A stretch of DNA of 64,000 bases from Hyperoodon ampullatus (lineage: Eukaryota > Chordata > Mammalia > Artiodactyla > Ziphiidae): contig OX457059.1 in the NCBI GenBank assembly GCA_949752795.1, positions 174,108,242-174,172,241 on the forward strand. Reading direction: 5' to 3'. A program made the position numbers and the translations under genes. The notes under the pieces were generated by a model that was given only the letters and a program-made list of their open reading frames with translations, searched no databases and was not told the DNA's origin. Shown piece by piece: positions 1 through 12,500 of this stretch (position 1 is its first letter; each line of letters starts with the position of its first letter).

Positions 1-2800
1 CACCGTCCTCCAAGTGTGAAGACCAGGGGGGGCTCCTGCGGAGCATCTTCATGGCTGGGCTGTCACCTGCTGCACCTCCTCCAATCAGGAAACCCCCTGC
101 AACCAGAGGTGGAGACCCCACCCTGTCATCCTCCCCTGGGGTGGGAGGCAGCCTACATCTCAAGACCCATCCATCCGTGCATCTACATGGCCAGCATTGC
201 CTTCTAACACACTCCAGGAGCTAGCTGAAGGGACACGAATCTCCCTGAATAGGACACCACAAAACCAACAGGGAGACCATTTCCGTTGCTTCCTGATGAC
301 CTTTAAGACACATGAGCAAAACCCACTTTCAACTCCTGACTAACATTTTGGAAAAGTCAGGCCGGGTGTTTTTCATGGGAGGACACGGCCGGGTTCGGTC
401 TCCCGAGCTGGGGGCATGGCTCCCAGCTTTTCAAAGCATTTGTCCCCAGTGGTGGAAGGACAGATCTTTCCAATTTTTTTTCTCCCGTTCTTTTGAACTT
501 GCATGATAAAATGATCCCTTCTGCTGTTTTTATGTATTTTAATTAATGTCATTTCATTTGTACTTGTACCCTCAGGCTGTTTTAGCAATAAATTATAATT
601 TTACAAATTGGGGTAAAAGTTCTCCTTCACAGTATGTATTTGGAAAGAGAATATTTTATTTCAATAGAGTTATTCAATTTTTGAGAATCCAAAGTCTCTC
701 AAATACGTCAACCCTCAACATTAGTCCGTGGTGTCAAGCAAGCCTCCGGAGGTGCTGTGAAACTCACAGGCGTTCAGGGTATCTGCGTGGCCTCCAGCTC
801 GTTTGGATGGAGCGTTGCCCCGACCCAGACCCCCACCCTGGGTGCTAACATCCCCCTTCCAGCTCTGACAGGAAGCCCAGCCCTCAGGGGACTCACAGCC
901 CCCTGCCCCTGTCTACAGCGGGAGCAGCGCTTCCTCACTTCACACTTTGCCCCCGGCTGGCTTCTCTCAGATAACCTGAGTGTGATGCTGTGGGCGCTGA
1001 TAACCAGAGGAAGCCAGGGCTTTCCCAAAATAGGACTGACTTCAGAGCCCTCACCCAGAGCCTCCCTTTAGGCGAAATCCAGCCCCAGGGTGGGTAATCT
1101 CTCTCCTCACTTAACCCATCAAGGCCTGTTGAGAAGCTGAGACCACGTGTTCCAGTAATTCTGCTGAAGATGTCGGAGGAGAAATAGGTTTTGCTTGTAA
1201 TGAGGAAGCCAAGGACTCTGAAATTCTACCTGTGCTAGCCAGTCCCGGGGGTCTGGTTGGTGTCTGGTTGGGGAAGTCGGCCGTCAGCTCTGCCCAGCCC
1301 TGGGAAGGGGAACCGGGACAGGGTGGGTCTGAGCCAGCCCCTCTGTCCTCACAGACTTCGCTTCAGGGTTGTCACTTCATGTCCACGTTGGCCTGCTGGC
1401 AAGGCCTTGGGTGGCTTCCCAGAGACCAAAGCCACCAGGGCACATCTGACTGTTGCTGCCTTTAGGAAGGTGTTTCCTCCTCAGAGCATCTGCAGATTCT
1501 GAGGATCTGAAGCTGGGGGCTCCACCTCTTGTCTGTAGAGCAAAAATAACAGATCGTCACCAGGTTCACCCTCATCCTCCAAACTCAAAAATCCAACATC
1601 TCTCAAAAGTGTCACTTTATCAATGGAGATTCCACTGAATTTTCTCATTCCTGGTGAGAGAATGAAGTATTTTGGTGAGAATTAAATGCAAAATTCCCTT
1701 GATTAGCCAATGCTGTTTCTAAAAGCCATTCAGGAACCCCCTTCACTCAGCTTCTTTCCTTCCAAACTTCCAAACAGAATCCAAGCAAACTGAGTTTTTT
1801 ATCCTGCTGAAGAGTCTCCTTTATAAACTGGGGTGTGAATAAGAGCGGTGACAGTTCTCACAGGACCAGCCACTTTGGTCGCCTCTGAGCACACTTCAGC
1901 ACATCTTTACCCCCACAAGTTCTATGAACGGAATGTTGTTTTTGACTCACACACACAGGATAGACTCTTTCTTTTCACTCTCTCAGCCTATATCATTTTT
2001 TTTTCTTTCATCCTTCAGTAACTTTGAGATCAATCTCTCACATCCATTTATAACAGAGTAAATTGGAAAAGTTAACCTCCTGACTTATGGCTATTTTTAT
2101 AGTGTGGAGAGATGAGCTAAATAATTGTAATAATTTTTAAAAACGTGTACTTGGTCTTTTCTGATTGCGTGGGGCAGAGGGGAGGGCAGACATGGTGAGC
2201 AGCCTGATGTCATATCAACACCTCTGACAGCAAGAGAGTGTAACAAATATTTCCTACAGTGGTTCCTTCCTGCTAAGGATGACCTTTTTGAATAAAGTTG
2301 TGTGGCTAGAAAGCCCTTCCTGAGAAATAAACAATAAATGGTGCATTTCAGGAGGTGAAGAAAAGAAAATCCAATTTATAAACATAGAGCTTTCTGAGTC
2401 AGGGGAACAGAAATGAGGTGGGCAGTCACGGGGTCACTGGGGACCCAGCCTCTTCCCTAGACATATTCTTTTAGACCTTCTTACTAAGTGAAAAGCTCAC
2501 TACATATAATCAACTCTGTCTTCCACTAAAAAAGACCAATCCAATCAATTTCCTGTGCAGGTTAGTGGGGTGGGGGGAGTAGAATAGAGGTGTGGAGTGG
2601 AGAGGGTCCAGAACACTGGCCTAAGAGGCAAATCTGGGTTAGATCCCAGGAACAAATCTGTAAACATCTCTAATTTGGCATGTGGGAGATCTTCCCAGAC
2701 AAGATTGGAGGCCCAGAAGTTACCAATGAAAAGAAAGACACAATTACCTCTGAGAAAGTAATTAAAAGCTTTTGTATAGCACAAGTCACCCTATATGCAT
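1..2800. other. Unannotated intergenic DNA
   Basis: No gene or clearly recognisable repeat is seen. Open frames here are at most about 100 codons, overlap one another on both strands and have no recognisable domain. A weak MIR-like stretch lies near 2600-2680 but is too decayed to call. The interval is ordinary mixed-composition DNA with a moderately GC-rich part at 760-1450. Confidence 0.6.
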
Positions 2801-3175
2801 TCAGTGGTGGTTTTGGTCAGGATGAGCCAGATGATGCTGCAGTAACCAGCACCACCCACATCTCAGGGATTTTAAGAAACAAAGACTGATTTCTTGCTCA
2901 TGGTACCTGCCCACCTGAAGTCTTTGGGGGTGTCACCACCTAGAACATCACACAGCAAGGGAAGTAAAGAGGCAACCCATTCATTCTTTCTTTAAGGCTT
3001 CTTAAAGACTATGTCAAAGTGATGGAGTTGACTCTTGCTCAAACTTCATTGGCTAAACAAATCCTATGCCTGCCTGGCTCAAAGAGGATGGAAACAGAAC
3101 CTCCTACCATGAGCTCAAAAGGAGAGTGAGAAATATTGGCAAATAGGAGTGCAGGCCAAACACTCTGCCTATCTG
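2801..3175. repeat. Old LTR-type interspersed repeat, family not assigned
   Basis: The stretch opens with GTCAGGATGAGCCAGATGAT, then a decayed AACAAAGACTGATTTCTTGCTCATG segment, the layout of an old mammal-wide retroelement in reverse orientation. A second diverged copy, opening with GTCAGGATGAACTAGGGTAA, lies at 6101-6410. Shared landmarks are the opening, CATCTAGAA/CACCTAGAA, and a CATTGGCTAAA block followed by a GTCA-rich segment. I cannot name the family from memory. Similarity of the two copies within this window is the main evidence. Confidence 0.5.
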
Positions 3176-4140
3176 ATCCCCACATTTTGGTTTGTTTTCC
3201 ATCCTACACACAATATTTCCAACCTCAATTCCTTCATGTCATTGAGCTGAAAGGTGAGGGTGACTGCAGGTGAATGGCAGCCTCTGTATCAGCCATGAGA
3301 ACTGTGATCTAGAGAGACAAGTCTCCCCCTCATCCCACACACATGGTGGACACACCCAGTGTACAGTGATGGGACAGGGAGAGGATAGTGACCATAAACA
3401 TTCCATTTGAAAGGGGAGAATGGGAGACATATGGTCAATACTCCTAACATCTAAGGGATTAAAAACCTCTCCTAGACTGATATGTTGGGAGCTTTCTACC
3501 TGGGGGTGCAGGGTTCCCTTGACTAGCCTCTGATTCTGCTCCTGAGTTGTAGCTTCCAACATATTTTCTTCCTTTTCTCCGTGTGAATCTTGGCTCCATT
3601 CCTTGGAGGATTTTTCCTTCTCTATTTCCCTCCTTGCCCACATCTGGGACTTCACATTCTGGGAAGCTGTGCACCTGCTCAACCCCCTTGTTTCCCATCC
3701 ACAGGGGTCTGAGGGTTGACGTAAGTCTCAGTCATCTCAGATAGTGGTTCTTTTGAGGGTTGAAGTGTCTCACTGACCTGGGTGGTCTCCCACGCACCTG
3801 GTTCAGATTCCAGTCAGTTCCAGGTACCAAGAGCCACACTAGGGGTTTCTGTCTAGACACAGTTGTCACCTTTGCTTTCTCTGCTTTGTGCCTCTGCCCT
3901 GAGGACACTCTGGGTGCCTAAAGAATGAAACCTTGGTGAAGGGCCTCCGCTTTACTCGTTTCTCTATTTCCACCACTTTTTCCAGCTCTAAGTATTGACT
4001 GGCTGCCACACCCACAGTTGTCCCACTACTCTGAAATCCCTTAATCCATTCAGAACTTTCCAGAATGTGCCTAATGGCCATATTCTAGATTTTATCCTTG
4101 CCACAAAGCTAAATCGCAGCATGCTTGATGGCTCCAAACC
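3176..4140. other. Unannotated; possible old retroelement internal sequence
   Basis: The longest open frame is on the minus strand at 3239-3682 (147 codons). It is glutamate/serine/glutamine-rich in its first half and matches no family I recognise. The stretch sits directly between an LTR-type repeat on its left and an antisense LINE-1 on its right. It could therefore be decayed internal sequence of the same retroelement, but no gag, protease, polymerase or envelope motif is visible. A chance frame is equally likely. Confidence 0.3.
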
Positions 4141-4145
4141 TTTCT

Positions 4146-5600
4146 TTTTTTAATTTATTTTTAAAAAATTTTTATTGAAGTATAGTTGGTTTACAATGTT
4201 GTGTTAGTTTCAGATGTACAGTAGATTCAGTTATACATGTATATATAAATATATATATTCTTTTTTACATTCTCTTCCATTATAGGTTATTACAAGATAT
4301 TGAGTATAGTGTCCTCTGCCATACATAAGTAGGTCCTGGTTGTTTATCTATTTTATATAGAGTAGTGTGTGTATTTTAATCCCAAATTCCTAATTTATCC
4401 CTCTCCCTCCCTCCCTTTTGGTAACCATAAGTTTGTTTTCTATGTCTGTAAGTCTATTTCTGTTTTTCAAATAAGTTCATTTGTATCCTTTTTTTTAAGA
4501 TTCCACATATAAGCCATATCATATGACATTTGTCTTTGTCTGGCTTATCTCACTATGACAGTCTCTAGGTCCATCCATGTTGCTGCAAATGGCATTATTT
4601 CATTCATTTTTATGGCTGAGTAATAGTCCACTGTATATATGTGTCACATCTCCTTTATCCATTCTTCTCTTGATGGGCACTTGGGTTGTTTCCATGTTTT
4701 GGCTATTGTAAATAGTGCTGCCAAGAACACTGGGGTGCATGTATATTTTCAAATTATGTTTTTCTCCAGATATATACCCAGAAGTGGGATTGCTGGGTCA
4801 TATGGTAGCTCTATTTTTAGTTTTTTTAAGGAAATTTCTTAACTGTAATCTCCAAGACTTTCTTAGTTGTATGTCTATGTTGTATAATCTCCTTAACATG
4901 CTGTTGAATTGTTTCCTAGGATTTTACTGGGGATTTTTGCATTGATGTGTATGAGGGATATTGTTCTACAGCTCTCTTTTCTTGAAGTGTCTGCATCTGG
5001 CTTTGTTATTAGTGTTATGCTGGCCTCATGTAATGCACCTGGAAGTGTTTCCTCTTCAATGTTTGGGAAGACTTTGTACAGAATTGGTCTTAGTTCTTCT
5101 TTATATGTTCTTCTTTAAATTCACAGTGAAGTCAGTGGTCCTGAAATTTTCTTTGTTGAGAGTTTTTACACTAATTCAATCCCTTTGCTAATTATAGGTC
5201 TGTTCAGACATTCTATTTCTTCATAATTCAGTTTTGGTTCTTTGATTCAGGTTGGTTGTGTGCTTCTGAAATTGACCCATTTTATCTAGGTTATCTAGTT
5301 TATTTGAGTACAAATTGTCCATTGTATTATTTTATCATCTTTTTTATTCCTGTAACTTTGGTTGTAATGTCTCTTCTTCAGCTTCAGATTTCAGGTATTT
5401 GAATCTTCTCTGTTTTTTCCTTAGTCAGTCCAGCTAAAGATTGGGTAGTTTTGTTACTGTTTTGGAAGCACCACCTCTTGCTTTTGATGATTTTATCTGA
5501 AGTTTTTCTAGTCTCTATTTGTTTATGTCTGCTCTAATCTTTATTCATCAATTTCCTTTTATCCCTGCCTACAAATGGTCCAGTTCTTCTCTGATCATCT
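4146..5600 (-). repeat. LINE-1 relic, antisense, internally deleted
   Basis: Read on the minus strand this is the 3' end and part of ORF2 of a LINE-1. The left end shows the antisense tail: TTTTTATTGAAGTATAGTTG, then ACAATGTTGTGTTAGTTTC. Next come the antisense ORF2 C-terminal landmarks: CATCCATGTTGCTGCAAATG (4573), TGGCTGAGTAATAGTCCACT, and AAGTGGGATTGCTGGGTCAT (4783). At about 4830-4890 the sequence jumps to an upstream ORF2 part (TTGTATAATCTCCTTAACAT, then reverse-transcriptase-region sequence up to about 5600). A sizeable internal segment is therefore missing. Frames are broken by many stops, so it cannot be active. ORF1 and the 5' UTR are absent. Confidence 0.88.
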
Positions 5601-5861
5601 CTTTCTTTCAGTAATCTCCAAATATAGATGAAGGCAACCAATATACAGGAAAATATTCTGGTTTTCTGTCTTGTTCCCTTATAAGTTACGTGACTGTGAT
5701 TATCTCACAAATTTCCACAGGCAACTGTTTTCCAAACATTTTACCACCATAAGAGGATCATCCTCTTTCCAGACATTGATTAATAATTGCATAGTCATGA
5801 GATGCTAGTCAGTCTTCAAGTCAGTGAGGTGTCTGTGTCTATACCTATTTCCTTTCTGTCT

Positions 5862-5978
5862 CCCTCCTTCTTTTCCTCCTTCCCTCCCTTCTTTCCTTCC
5901 TTCCTTCCTTTCTCCCTTCTTTTCTTTCTTTTCCTTCCTTCCTCCCTCGCTGCCTCCCTTCTTTCTTTTTCTTTCTTT

Positions 5979-6010
<32 letters not shown>

Positions 6011-6070
6011 TCATTCTTTCTTTCTCTCTTTCTTTCTTTCTTTCTCTTTCCTTCTTTCTTTCTTTCATTT
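5862..6070. repeat. Polypyrimidine tract, (TTTC)n/(CCTT)n microsatellite
   Basis: Nearly uninterrupted C/T on the plus strand for about 200 bp, grading from CCTT-type units on the left to regular TTTC units at 5965-6065. Frames read through it give only Ser/Phe/Pro or Lys/Glu/Arg runs and are not genes. Confidence 0.95.
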
Positions 6071-6100
6071 GTAGCAGGTCAATTCTACATCCTGCATCTG

Positions 6101-6410
6101 TCAGGATGAACTAGGGTAATGCACTAAAGCAACAGTACCATCTTAGGTCATTGTTCGTGGGCTGGATGGCCCTCTCCTCCATGTGATCACCACTCAAGGA
6201 CTGAGGCCCTTGGAGGCGTCATCATCTAGAATGTTGGTGTTTCCCTGGCAGAGACTGTGGCAAGTAGCATCCGTGACCTTCAAGTCTTCAGGCTAAAAGT
6301 CAAGCTCCTCACATATGATCACATTTCATTGGCTAAAGTTAAGTCACAATGACAGGGTCAACTTCAATCAAGAAGGGGGTACAATCTGACCGCATGTCCA
6401 GAGAGGAGGC
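6101..6410. repeat. Old LTR-type repeat, second copy of the 2.8-kb family
   Basis: It opens with GTCAGGATGAACTAGGGTAA and carries CATCATCTAGAATGTTGGTG, then CATTTCATTGGCTAAAGTTA in the same order as the copy at 2801-3175. Divergence is high and no ends are clear. It starts directly after the pyrimidine tract. Confidence 0.5.
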
Positions 6411-6664
6411 ACTGGAATATGGCCAACCTAAAATGGCCACAAAGCCAGCTAGCAGACGTGGGGACTGGCTGCAAGCAGAGGACAGATAGAGCATTACCCA
6501 CAACTTTAAAGGGTGAAAAACCCTTCTTAGAAATAAAAAAGGGATAAGCAACCAACAGAAAAATTGGCAAAGAAAATAAAATGTGATTCACAAAGAAGCA
6601 AGCACACTTGTGAAAAGGTGCCCAGACTCCCCATGAGTTAAAGCAACAGTGAAGCAATGCTCTG

Positions 6665-7500
6665 TGACTATTTTCTTGGCAAGATGGAGAAAACAATCCA
6701 GAAAACACCTAGTACTGGCAGGACATGGAGAAAAGGATGTCCATTATTACAGCTTTTGGAAAGAGTTCTGGTCACATCCAATCGCTTTAGAAACATGTAC
6801 AGATCTTCCTCAACTTACAGTGGGTTTATGTCCAACAAACCCACTGTAAGTAGAATATACCCTTAGTCACAAATGCATCTAATACACCTAACCTATAAAA
6901 CACCACAGCTTAGTCCAGCCTACAGTAAATGTGCTCGGAACAATTACCTTAGCCTACGCTTGGGCAAGATCATCTAACTTTTTTTTTATAGTAAGTGTGG
7001 ATTATCTCATGTCATTATTGAATACAGCACTGAAAGTGAAAAACAGAATGGTTGTCCGTGTAGGGGTCGTTCGCCCTCTTGACTGCAGGGCTGATTGGCA
7101 GCTGTATTGCAGCCACCCAGCATCAGAGAGAGGTTCCCACCACATATCATGGGTGCCTGGGAAAAGATCAAACTTTAAAATTTCAAGTACAGTTTCTGCT
7201 GAATGTGTATCACTTTCACACCATCGTAAAGTCAAAAAATGGCGAGTCGAACCATCGTAAGTCAGGGGCCATCTATTCCTCAATCTAGCAATGCCACTCC
7301 TGGAAAACCACTGTGCAAATTAAAAGGCAGTTCTATAAAGATGTAAGGACAAAAGTGACCACCACAGTGTAGCTCATAGTGTCTGACATCAGAAACAAAG
7401 TGAATGACCCAAGATCAAGAGGAACGCTTGAATATGTCACAGAGTGTCCAGACAATGAAACTTTGGAGGTGGCTTTGAAAATGAATTAGAATTATGCCAG
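6665..7500 (+). repeat. LINE-1 relic, sense, split by a MER2-like element
   Basis: Left part (6665-6795) holds a decayed ORF2 C-terminal segment, with GGCAGGACATGGAGAAAAGG as the best landmark. After the DNA transposon the LINE resumes near 7277 with CAATCTAGCAATGCCACTCC, the usual segment that encodes an S-N-A-T-P-L-like peptide in LINE-1. Decay becomes strong beyond about 7450, so the right limit is approximate. Confidence 0.6.
6797..7277. mobile_element. MER2-like nonautonomous Tigger DNA transposon
   Basis: The two ends form imperfect inverted repeats: the left end starts AGATCTTCCTCAACTTAC and the right end finishes GTAAGTCAGGGGCCATCT. Subterminal GTAAGT- and ATCGTAAAGTC-type motifs and the internal block CTGAAAGTGAAAAACAGAAT are hallmarks of the MER2 group. 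There is no transposase frame; the family is nonautonomous and was mobilised by Tigger transposase. The middle (7065-7175) is diverged or carries extra sequence. Confidence 0.85.
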
Positions 7501-9060
7501 GTCACAACATCCACCAGATAGGATGAAGTAGGAAAGTAGAATGGAGACAAATGTCTGTGATATTGATCTCAGGTGTGTGAGGTGCGTGTGGGAAGAGCTG
7601 AGTACTAGGTGGTTACAACCGACTCCCTGTGATGGAAAGCCTGGGCTGATTTGGGAGGAGGGTGAGGAGGGAACAGGGTGTGGAGCAGCAACAAACACAG
7701 AAATAAATAAAAAGAGGAACAAAAATCAACATTATGTTATGATCATATTTATGTATTTTTGCAAAATTATATGTATGTACATTAAGTTAAAAATAATTTA
7801 ATCCTTAACATTTTTGGTCAATGCTACTCTATCCCTTTTGTTAGATCTTCAGTTTGACAGCAGAATCTTAATTCTGGACGCACCCGTGCTAGGAAGAGAG
7901 TTCACCAAACGGCAGCCCACCTTCTGCGGGTGACCCGTCCCAGGTTCCTGACCCTCCAGGCTGCCCTTTGGCTCTCTGTGAAGTTGGGAGGTGTGTGCTG
8001 GAGCAGTGCTCAACAGAATAGCCTTATTTATTGGCCAAGAAGCTGGCAACACCCATGTAAAATTCCCCTGAGATCTGCTTTCTCAGAGAAAAGGCCCCTC
8101 CAGCTGGCCTTCAACTCAGAATTGTGTTTTGTGAAAAATTTGCTGGACGTTTCCTGAGGCAAAACTCAAAACACAAAAGCAAGGGACATCGTTGGCATCC
8201 ACTGCCCCATCTCGCAGGTTCTCACCCTTTTCTCTTATTTCCAAACTCTCATCGTATGCTATTCTTTTCCTAACATTTCCAGAATTTTAAATCTGAGTCA
8301 TTTTTGGTACAATTGCACTCTTCTGTATTATCACTAAAAGTGGAGGGCAGACAGGGCTTTAGGGTTTATGGTGTATTTTTCAGGGAGGCTTCACGGAGCC
8401 GACATGGGGGTCACTTACCATCATTTTACATTGAGTGATGCTGGCCCCGGGCTCCAGTGACAGGATCAACCACTGCTCAGCTGACTCCATCAATGGTGTG
8501 TCATTGATCCACATTCAAAAACACTGATCAATTGTTCTATGGTCAATTGAAGCCACGCAGCCTGGATTGCATGCTTGTCAGTCACATAGACATGGCTTAA
8601 GTCCACTTAGATTTGTATGTCTATTGAGATACCTGTTATTTAAATAATGTGGAGAAATATTTATACCCCTTCACAGGGAGAAGTATATACTGCTTTGTTG
8701 TCAATGCAGAACTGAGTTATTATTTCATTGTATGTAGTAAACCATCCTCCCAGGTACTGGAGATGTGGGAAGGGATGATTCATAACGGGGGCCCAGAGGT
8801 GCACAGCTATCCATTCAGGGCCCGTGTTAAAGATCAGACATCTGCCAAATCCCAGGCAGAAGAAGAAGCCCCTGTTCTTTATGGGGGACACTGACGTCTA
8901 GAAGTTATTTTCTCCCCAAGTGTGACTATCTTGGAGCTTGAAGAGAAAGACTGAAGGTCTGTGTGGCAAAAGCAATCAATCTGTTTTACCTGAACTCTCC
9001 ATTTCATAACAAATTTAGGCAAGTCCCATCCTTGATGGAGCTGCAGGGGATGAATCAAAC
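7500..9060. other. Unannotated intergenic DNA
   Basis: AT-rich stretch around 7680-7820, otherwise mixed. No clear repeat or gene. Open frames of up to about 80 codons have no recognisable domain. Confidence 0.5.
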
Positions 9061-9079
9061 AGGGCTCACTGGAAATGGG

Positions 9080-9185
9080 CACAGTTGCTGCAAGCCCAGC
9101 TTGGCTCCTTCCACGAGGAGTGTCCTGGCAGGTCACTAACCTCCCAAAGCAGCAGTTTCCTTCCCTGTAAAACATGGTTAAATAA
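9080..9185 (+). repeat. MIR fragment (SINE)
   Basis: Order and wording follow the central and 3' part of a MIR: GGCAGGTCACTAACCTCCC then CAGTTTCCTTCCCTGTAAAA. The tail leads straight into the GATA microsatellite, a common place for tetranucleotide expansion. Confidence 0.6.
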
Positions 9186-9186
9186 G

Positions 9187-9502
9187 TAGGTAGGTAGATA
9201 GGTAGATAAATGATAGATAGATAGATAGATGATAGATAGACAGATAATAGATAGAGAGCTACACGATAGATGATAGATAGATAGATGATAGACAGATAAT
9301 AGATAATAGATACATGAGAGATGATAGATAGATAGATGACAGATAGATACATGATAGATAGATATAAATGGATGATAGACAGATAATAGAAGATAGATAG
9401 ATAGATGATAGATAGACAGGTGATAGATGATAGATAATAGATAGATAGATAGATAGATAAATAGATGATAGATGATAGACAGATAGATAATAGATAGATA
9501 TG
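9187..9502. repeat. (GATA)n microsatellite, compound
   Basis: About 315 bp of GATA units mixed with GATG, GACA and GGTA variants. Long frames on the minus strand through it read as repeated Tyr-Leu-Ser-Ile and are not genes. Confidence 0.97.
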
Positions 9503-12500
9503 GGTGGAGATAGATCTTCAACACTCTGTAAAGCAGAAGAGAGCCGGCCCTGCCTCTGCCTGGCTCAGTGGTCCAGCACCAGCCACCCCGAGAGGCGGTG
9601 ACACAGCCAGCAAGAGGAGAGGATGGAGGGACACAAGCACTGGCCAATGGGAGCCCGAGTCAGGGATGCCGGCTGGTGGCTTCCTCTGCCTCCTGATTTC
9701 ACCCATCTGCCCAGCGAAGCTCCTCAGGACAGAGCAACAGATGTTTCCTTCCTGTTTATCACCCTTTGCCCACACTCCCCAAATTGCTCACCTACAAGTT
9801 AGCCTTAGTGTCTACTTTCTAGGGCATCTGGGCTGAGAAAACAGCTGCCATGGACATTCAAATGAGCATGATCCCATAATTCTCTCAGAAGCCCACTGCA
9901 ACACATAACACATTCTATGACATAGCTGAAATTGTGCTTTAAAAATCCTCTCTGGTGGCAGCCACAGACTTTAATGATCATGCCCTCAATTCTGTGCTGA
10001 CCTGTAGCCGGAGGGACGCTGAGAGGATGGTCCCTGAACTCCGATTAGGCGGGGATTAGTAAACAGACTCGCTTGGGGTCAGACCGGGTCTCCGTGCAGC
10101 CCTGGCACCGTGGGCCCAGGCGCCTTCGGGAGCAAGTCTTCCAAGTATGTTGATGGGACACTGATCAGGGCACCCCTGTCTGGACCCTGCAGCATTGGCA
10201 CCTCGGTGTCCGAGCTGAGCACCTGTGCCAGCCCCCACCCCAATCCCCTCCGTTCCCACCGCGTGTCCTGGAATGTTCACAGCTTTTCCATGAGTCTTGT
10301 AAGCAGGAGGCCAGGGGTGTGGATTAACTGGCAGGGTAGGTCTGTTCCTTTTGCTCAAGGAAGGACCCGCTAGTGTTTCCCAGCCACCCTTGGGTTGAAT
10401 TTCTCCACTAGGGCCTCTGCCTCAGGACAGTCCTTCACTGGATGGAGGGAGGCCTGTAAGCAAGGGCCAGGCCTCCCAAGGGCAGAGGGATGTCGGTAAG
10501 AAAGTAGCGAGACACAAGCACCAGGACTAGCTTTCCTCAAAGACGAGGCTTTCAGACAACAGCCCTCTGAAAACACAGTTATCCAAAAGGCCTCACACTC
10601 ATAAGATAATGTGCATTTTCCTCATTAAACTTTTCTCACCAAGATTCTTCTCACTCCCTCATCCCAAAGCACAGACTTTCTCTCTGTCCTTGCTTGCAGG
10701 ACCGGCCTCCAGTCTCCACTGTAGTTCAAGTTTGACAAAGACCACATAGGAGTCTGGGGTTCCGAGCACAGACCCCAGTCAGGGGCAGTCACTCGACTGT
10801 GAACAGGTGCAGCCTTTTTTTATTCTGCAAAACAAGGAAACCAGGGGATCTCAGCTCCCCTAAAACACTGGGAGGAATTCCCTTTGAACAGTGTGTTCCT
10901 TTACCAGGATTTATAGTGTAGGACCTCAAGAATCTTCAAAAGGATGGCCCATCTTAGGTGACTTCATATGTTATTGAGAGCAGGGGTCTCAGGCTGGCAG
11001 CTTAGGGCTGAATCTGACTGAGGATTTTGGGGAGGCGGTAGTGCAGGGAGTCTCCACAGTGCTTCTAAAAATCGAGTTGCTACTCTTTGTGTTAATGAGA
11101 ATTTTAAAGCCAACACGTGGCTTCCAGGCTTCCTCGCAAAGGGTCAGAGTCGCCAGTGGGAGCGGGGCCTGCAGGAGGAGGCCAAGATTTGTTTCTGTGA
11201 CTCGGTTCTCTGCATTTTGCCTCAGTCCCCACCCTGCCCTCAGTGTCCCCCATGTTCTCTGCAGCCACTGTCTTGCTCTCCTCAATGGGGGTCGTCTGGC
11301 CCCTGGGCCTGGCCCCTCTGTGTTTCTCCTCTCCTCACCCTCTTCCCCAGCCCACCCCTCAAAACACGGCTCCCATGGGGCCCCCAAATAAAGGGGAGCA
11401 GGTGTGGGGGGCCCTGCAGGTACCGCGGGGCAGCCTCGGTGGGGAGAAATTTGGAGCAGACATGTACTTCCGTGGATGGATTTCTGTGAATGTGGCTTTT
11501 TGCCCAACTTACTACGTTACACCGTTGGGGATAAAATGTTGCTAATTAACAAAACTTTTATGTATGGAATTTTCTTTGTAAGAAATTACATCAGATGGGA
11601 AACAGGGTTGCCCCAAGTCATCCAAGTTGCTTCTATGAACCCTGACAGGGAGGAACATTTTCCTCTGGCCTCTTAGGACCCCGGCTGGGTCTGGAAGTTA
11701 AACTGACCAAGACAGAGTCACAGGGGAAAGGCGTCCAGATTCACTTCGTATAAATTTTAGGTGACCAGGAACCTTCACGAGGAGATGAAGATATGAGAAA
11801 CGGCATCTGAGCATTTTTGCACTGGGCTCAATGAAGCCTGGAGAGTCTTGGAAAAGGAGGCAGGACAGCGGGGTGAGGAAGCCCAAGAGTGTGAGAACAG
11901 GCAGCTCAGCAGGGCCTGCGTGTCCAGGTGCCTCCGGGAATCCCTCCATCCTGGAGGCATGGAGGCTCCTGCCCCTGGGTGTGGAGGGCACCTCTCCCAT
12001 GAGGGTCCTGTCACCTGCCTCGAGGGAAAAGGAGGAGGGGGAGAATCCGTCCTGCCTGCCTTTCTCTCAAGCGCTTTCAGCCCAGAATATTCCAGATGCT
12101 GAGGCACTGCGTACTGGGTGGCGTGCCCTGAACCTCGCCACCCTCATGGATTCTACACCCCGGGCGCACTCTCCAGACTAGTACTCAGGGCCCACACGAG
12201 ATGCGATGGTCCCCATCGTGGCAATGTCACCCTTCTGGTTCCCTCTGCACTGAATCCACATGGGTACTGTCCACTACCACCGACGTGGGGAGGGCCGGGC
12301 AGAGGTTGAGGGGTCCTAAAGAAGGCAGGAACTCAGAGCAGCAGAGACCCAGAGCCTTCTCCTTCCTTAGACACAGTCACACCCGGCGTCTGGGCCAATC
12401 ACTCTCCGTATAACCGCCTTTCTCTGCTATAACTCCGAGGGGATGGCAGAGAGGAAAGTGCCGTCGGAGATGAAATGCGACGTGGCCGAGCTCGGTCAGA

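Noticed and set aside
3239..3682. 147-codon minus-strand frame
   Set aside because: No start context, splice signals or domain, and possible old retroelement sequence. Chance cannot be excluded and there is no positive evidence for a gene.
8879..9647. 157- and 193-codon minus-strand frames rich in Tyr, Leu, Ser, Ile
   Set aside because: They read through the GATA microsatellite.
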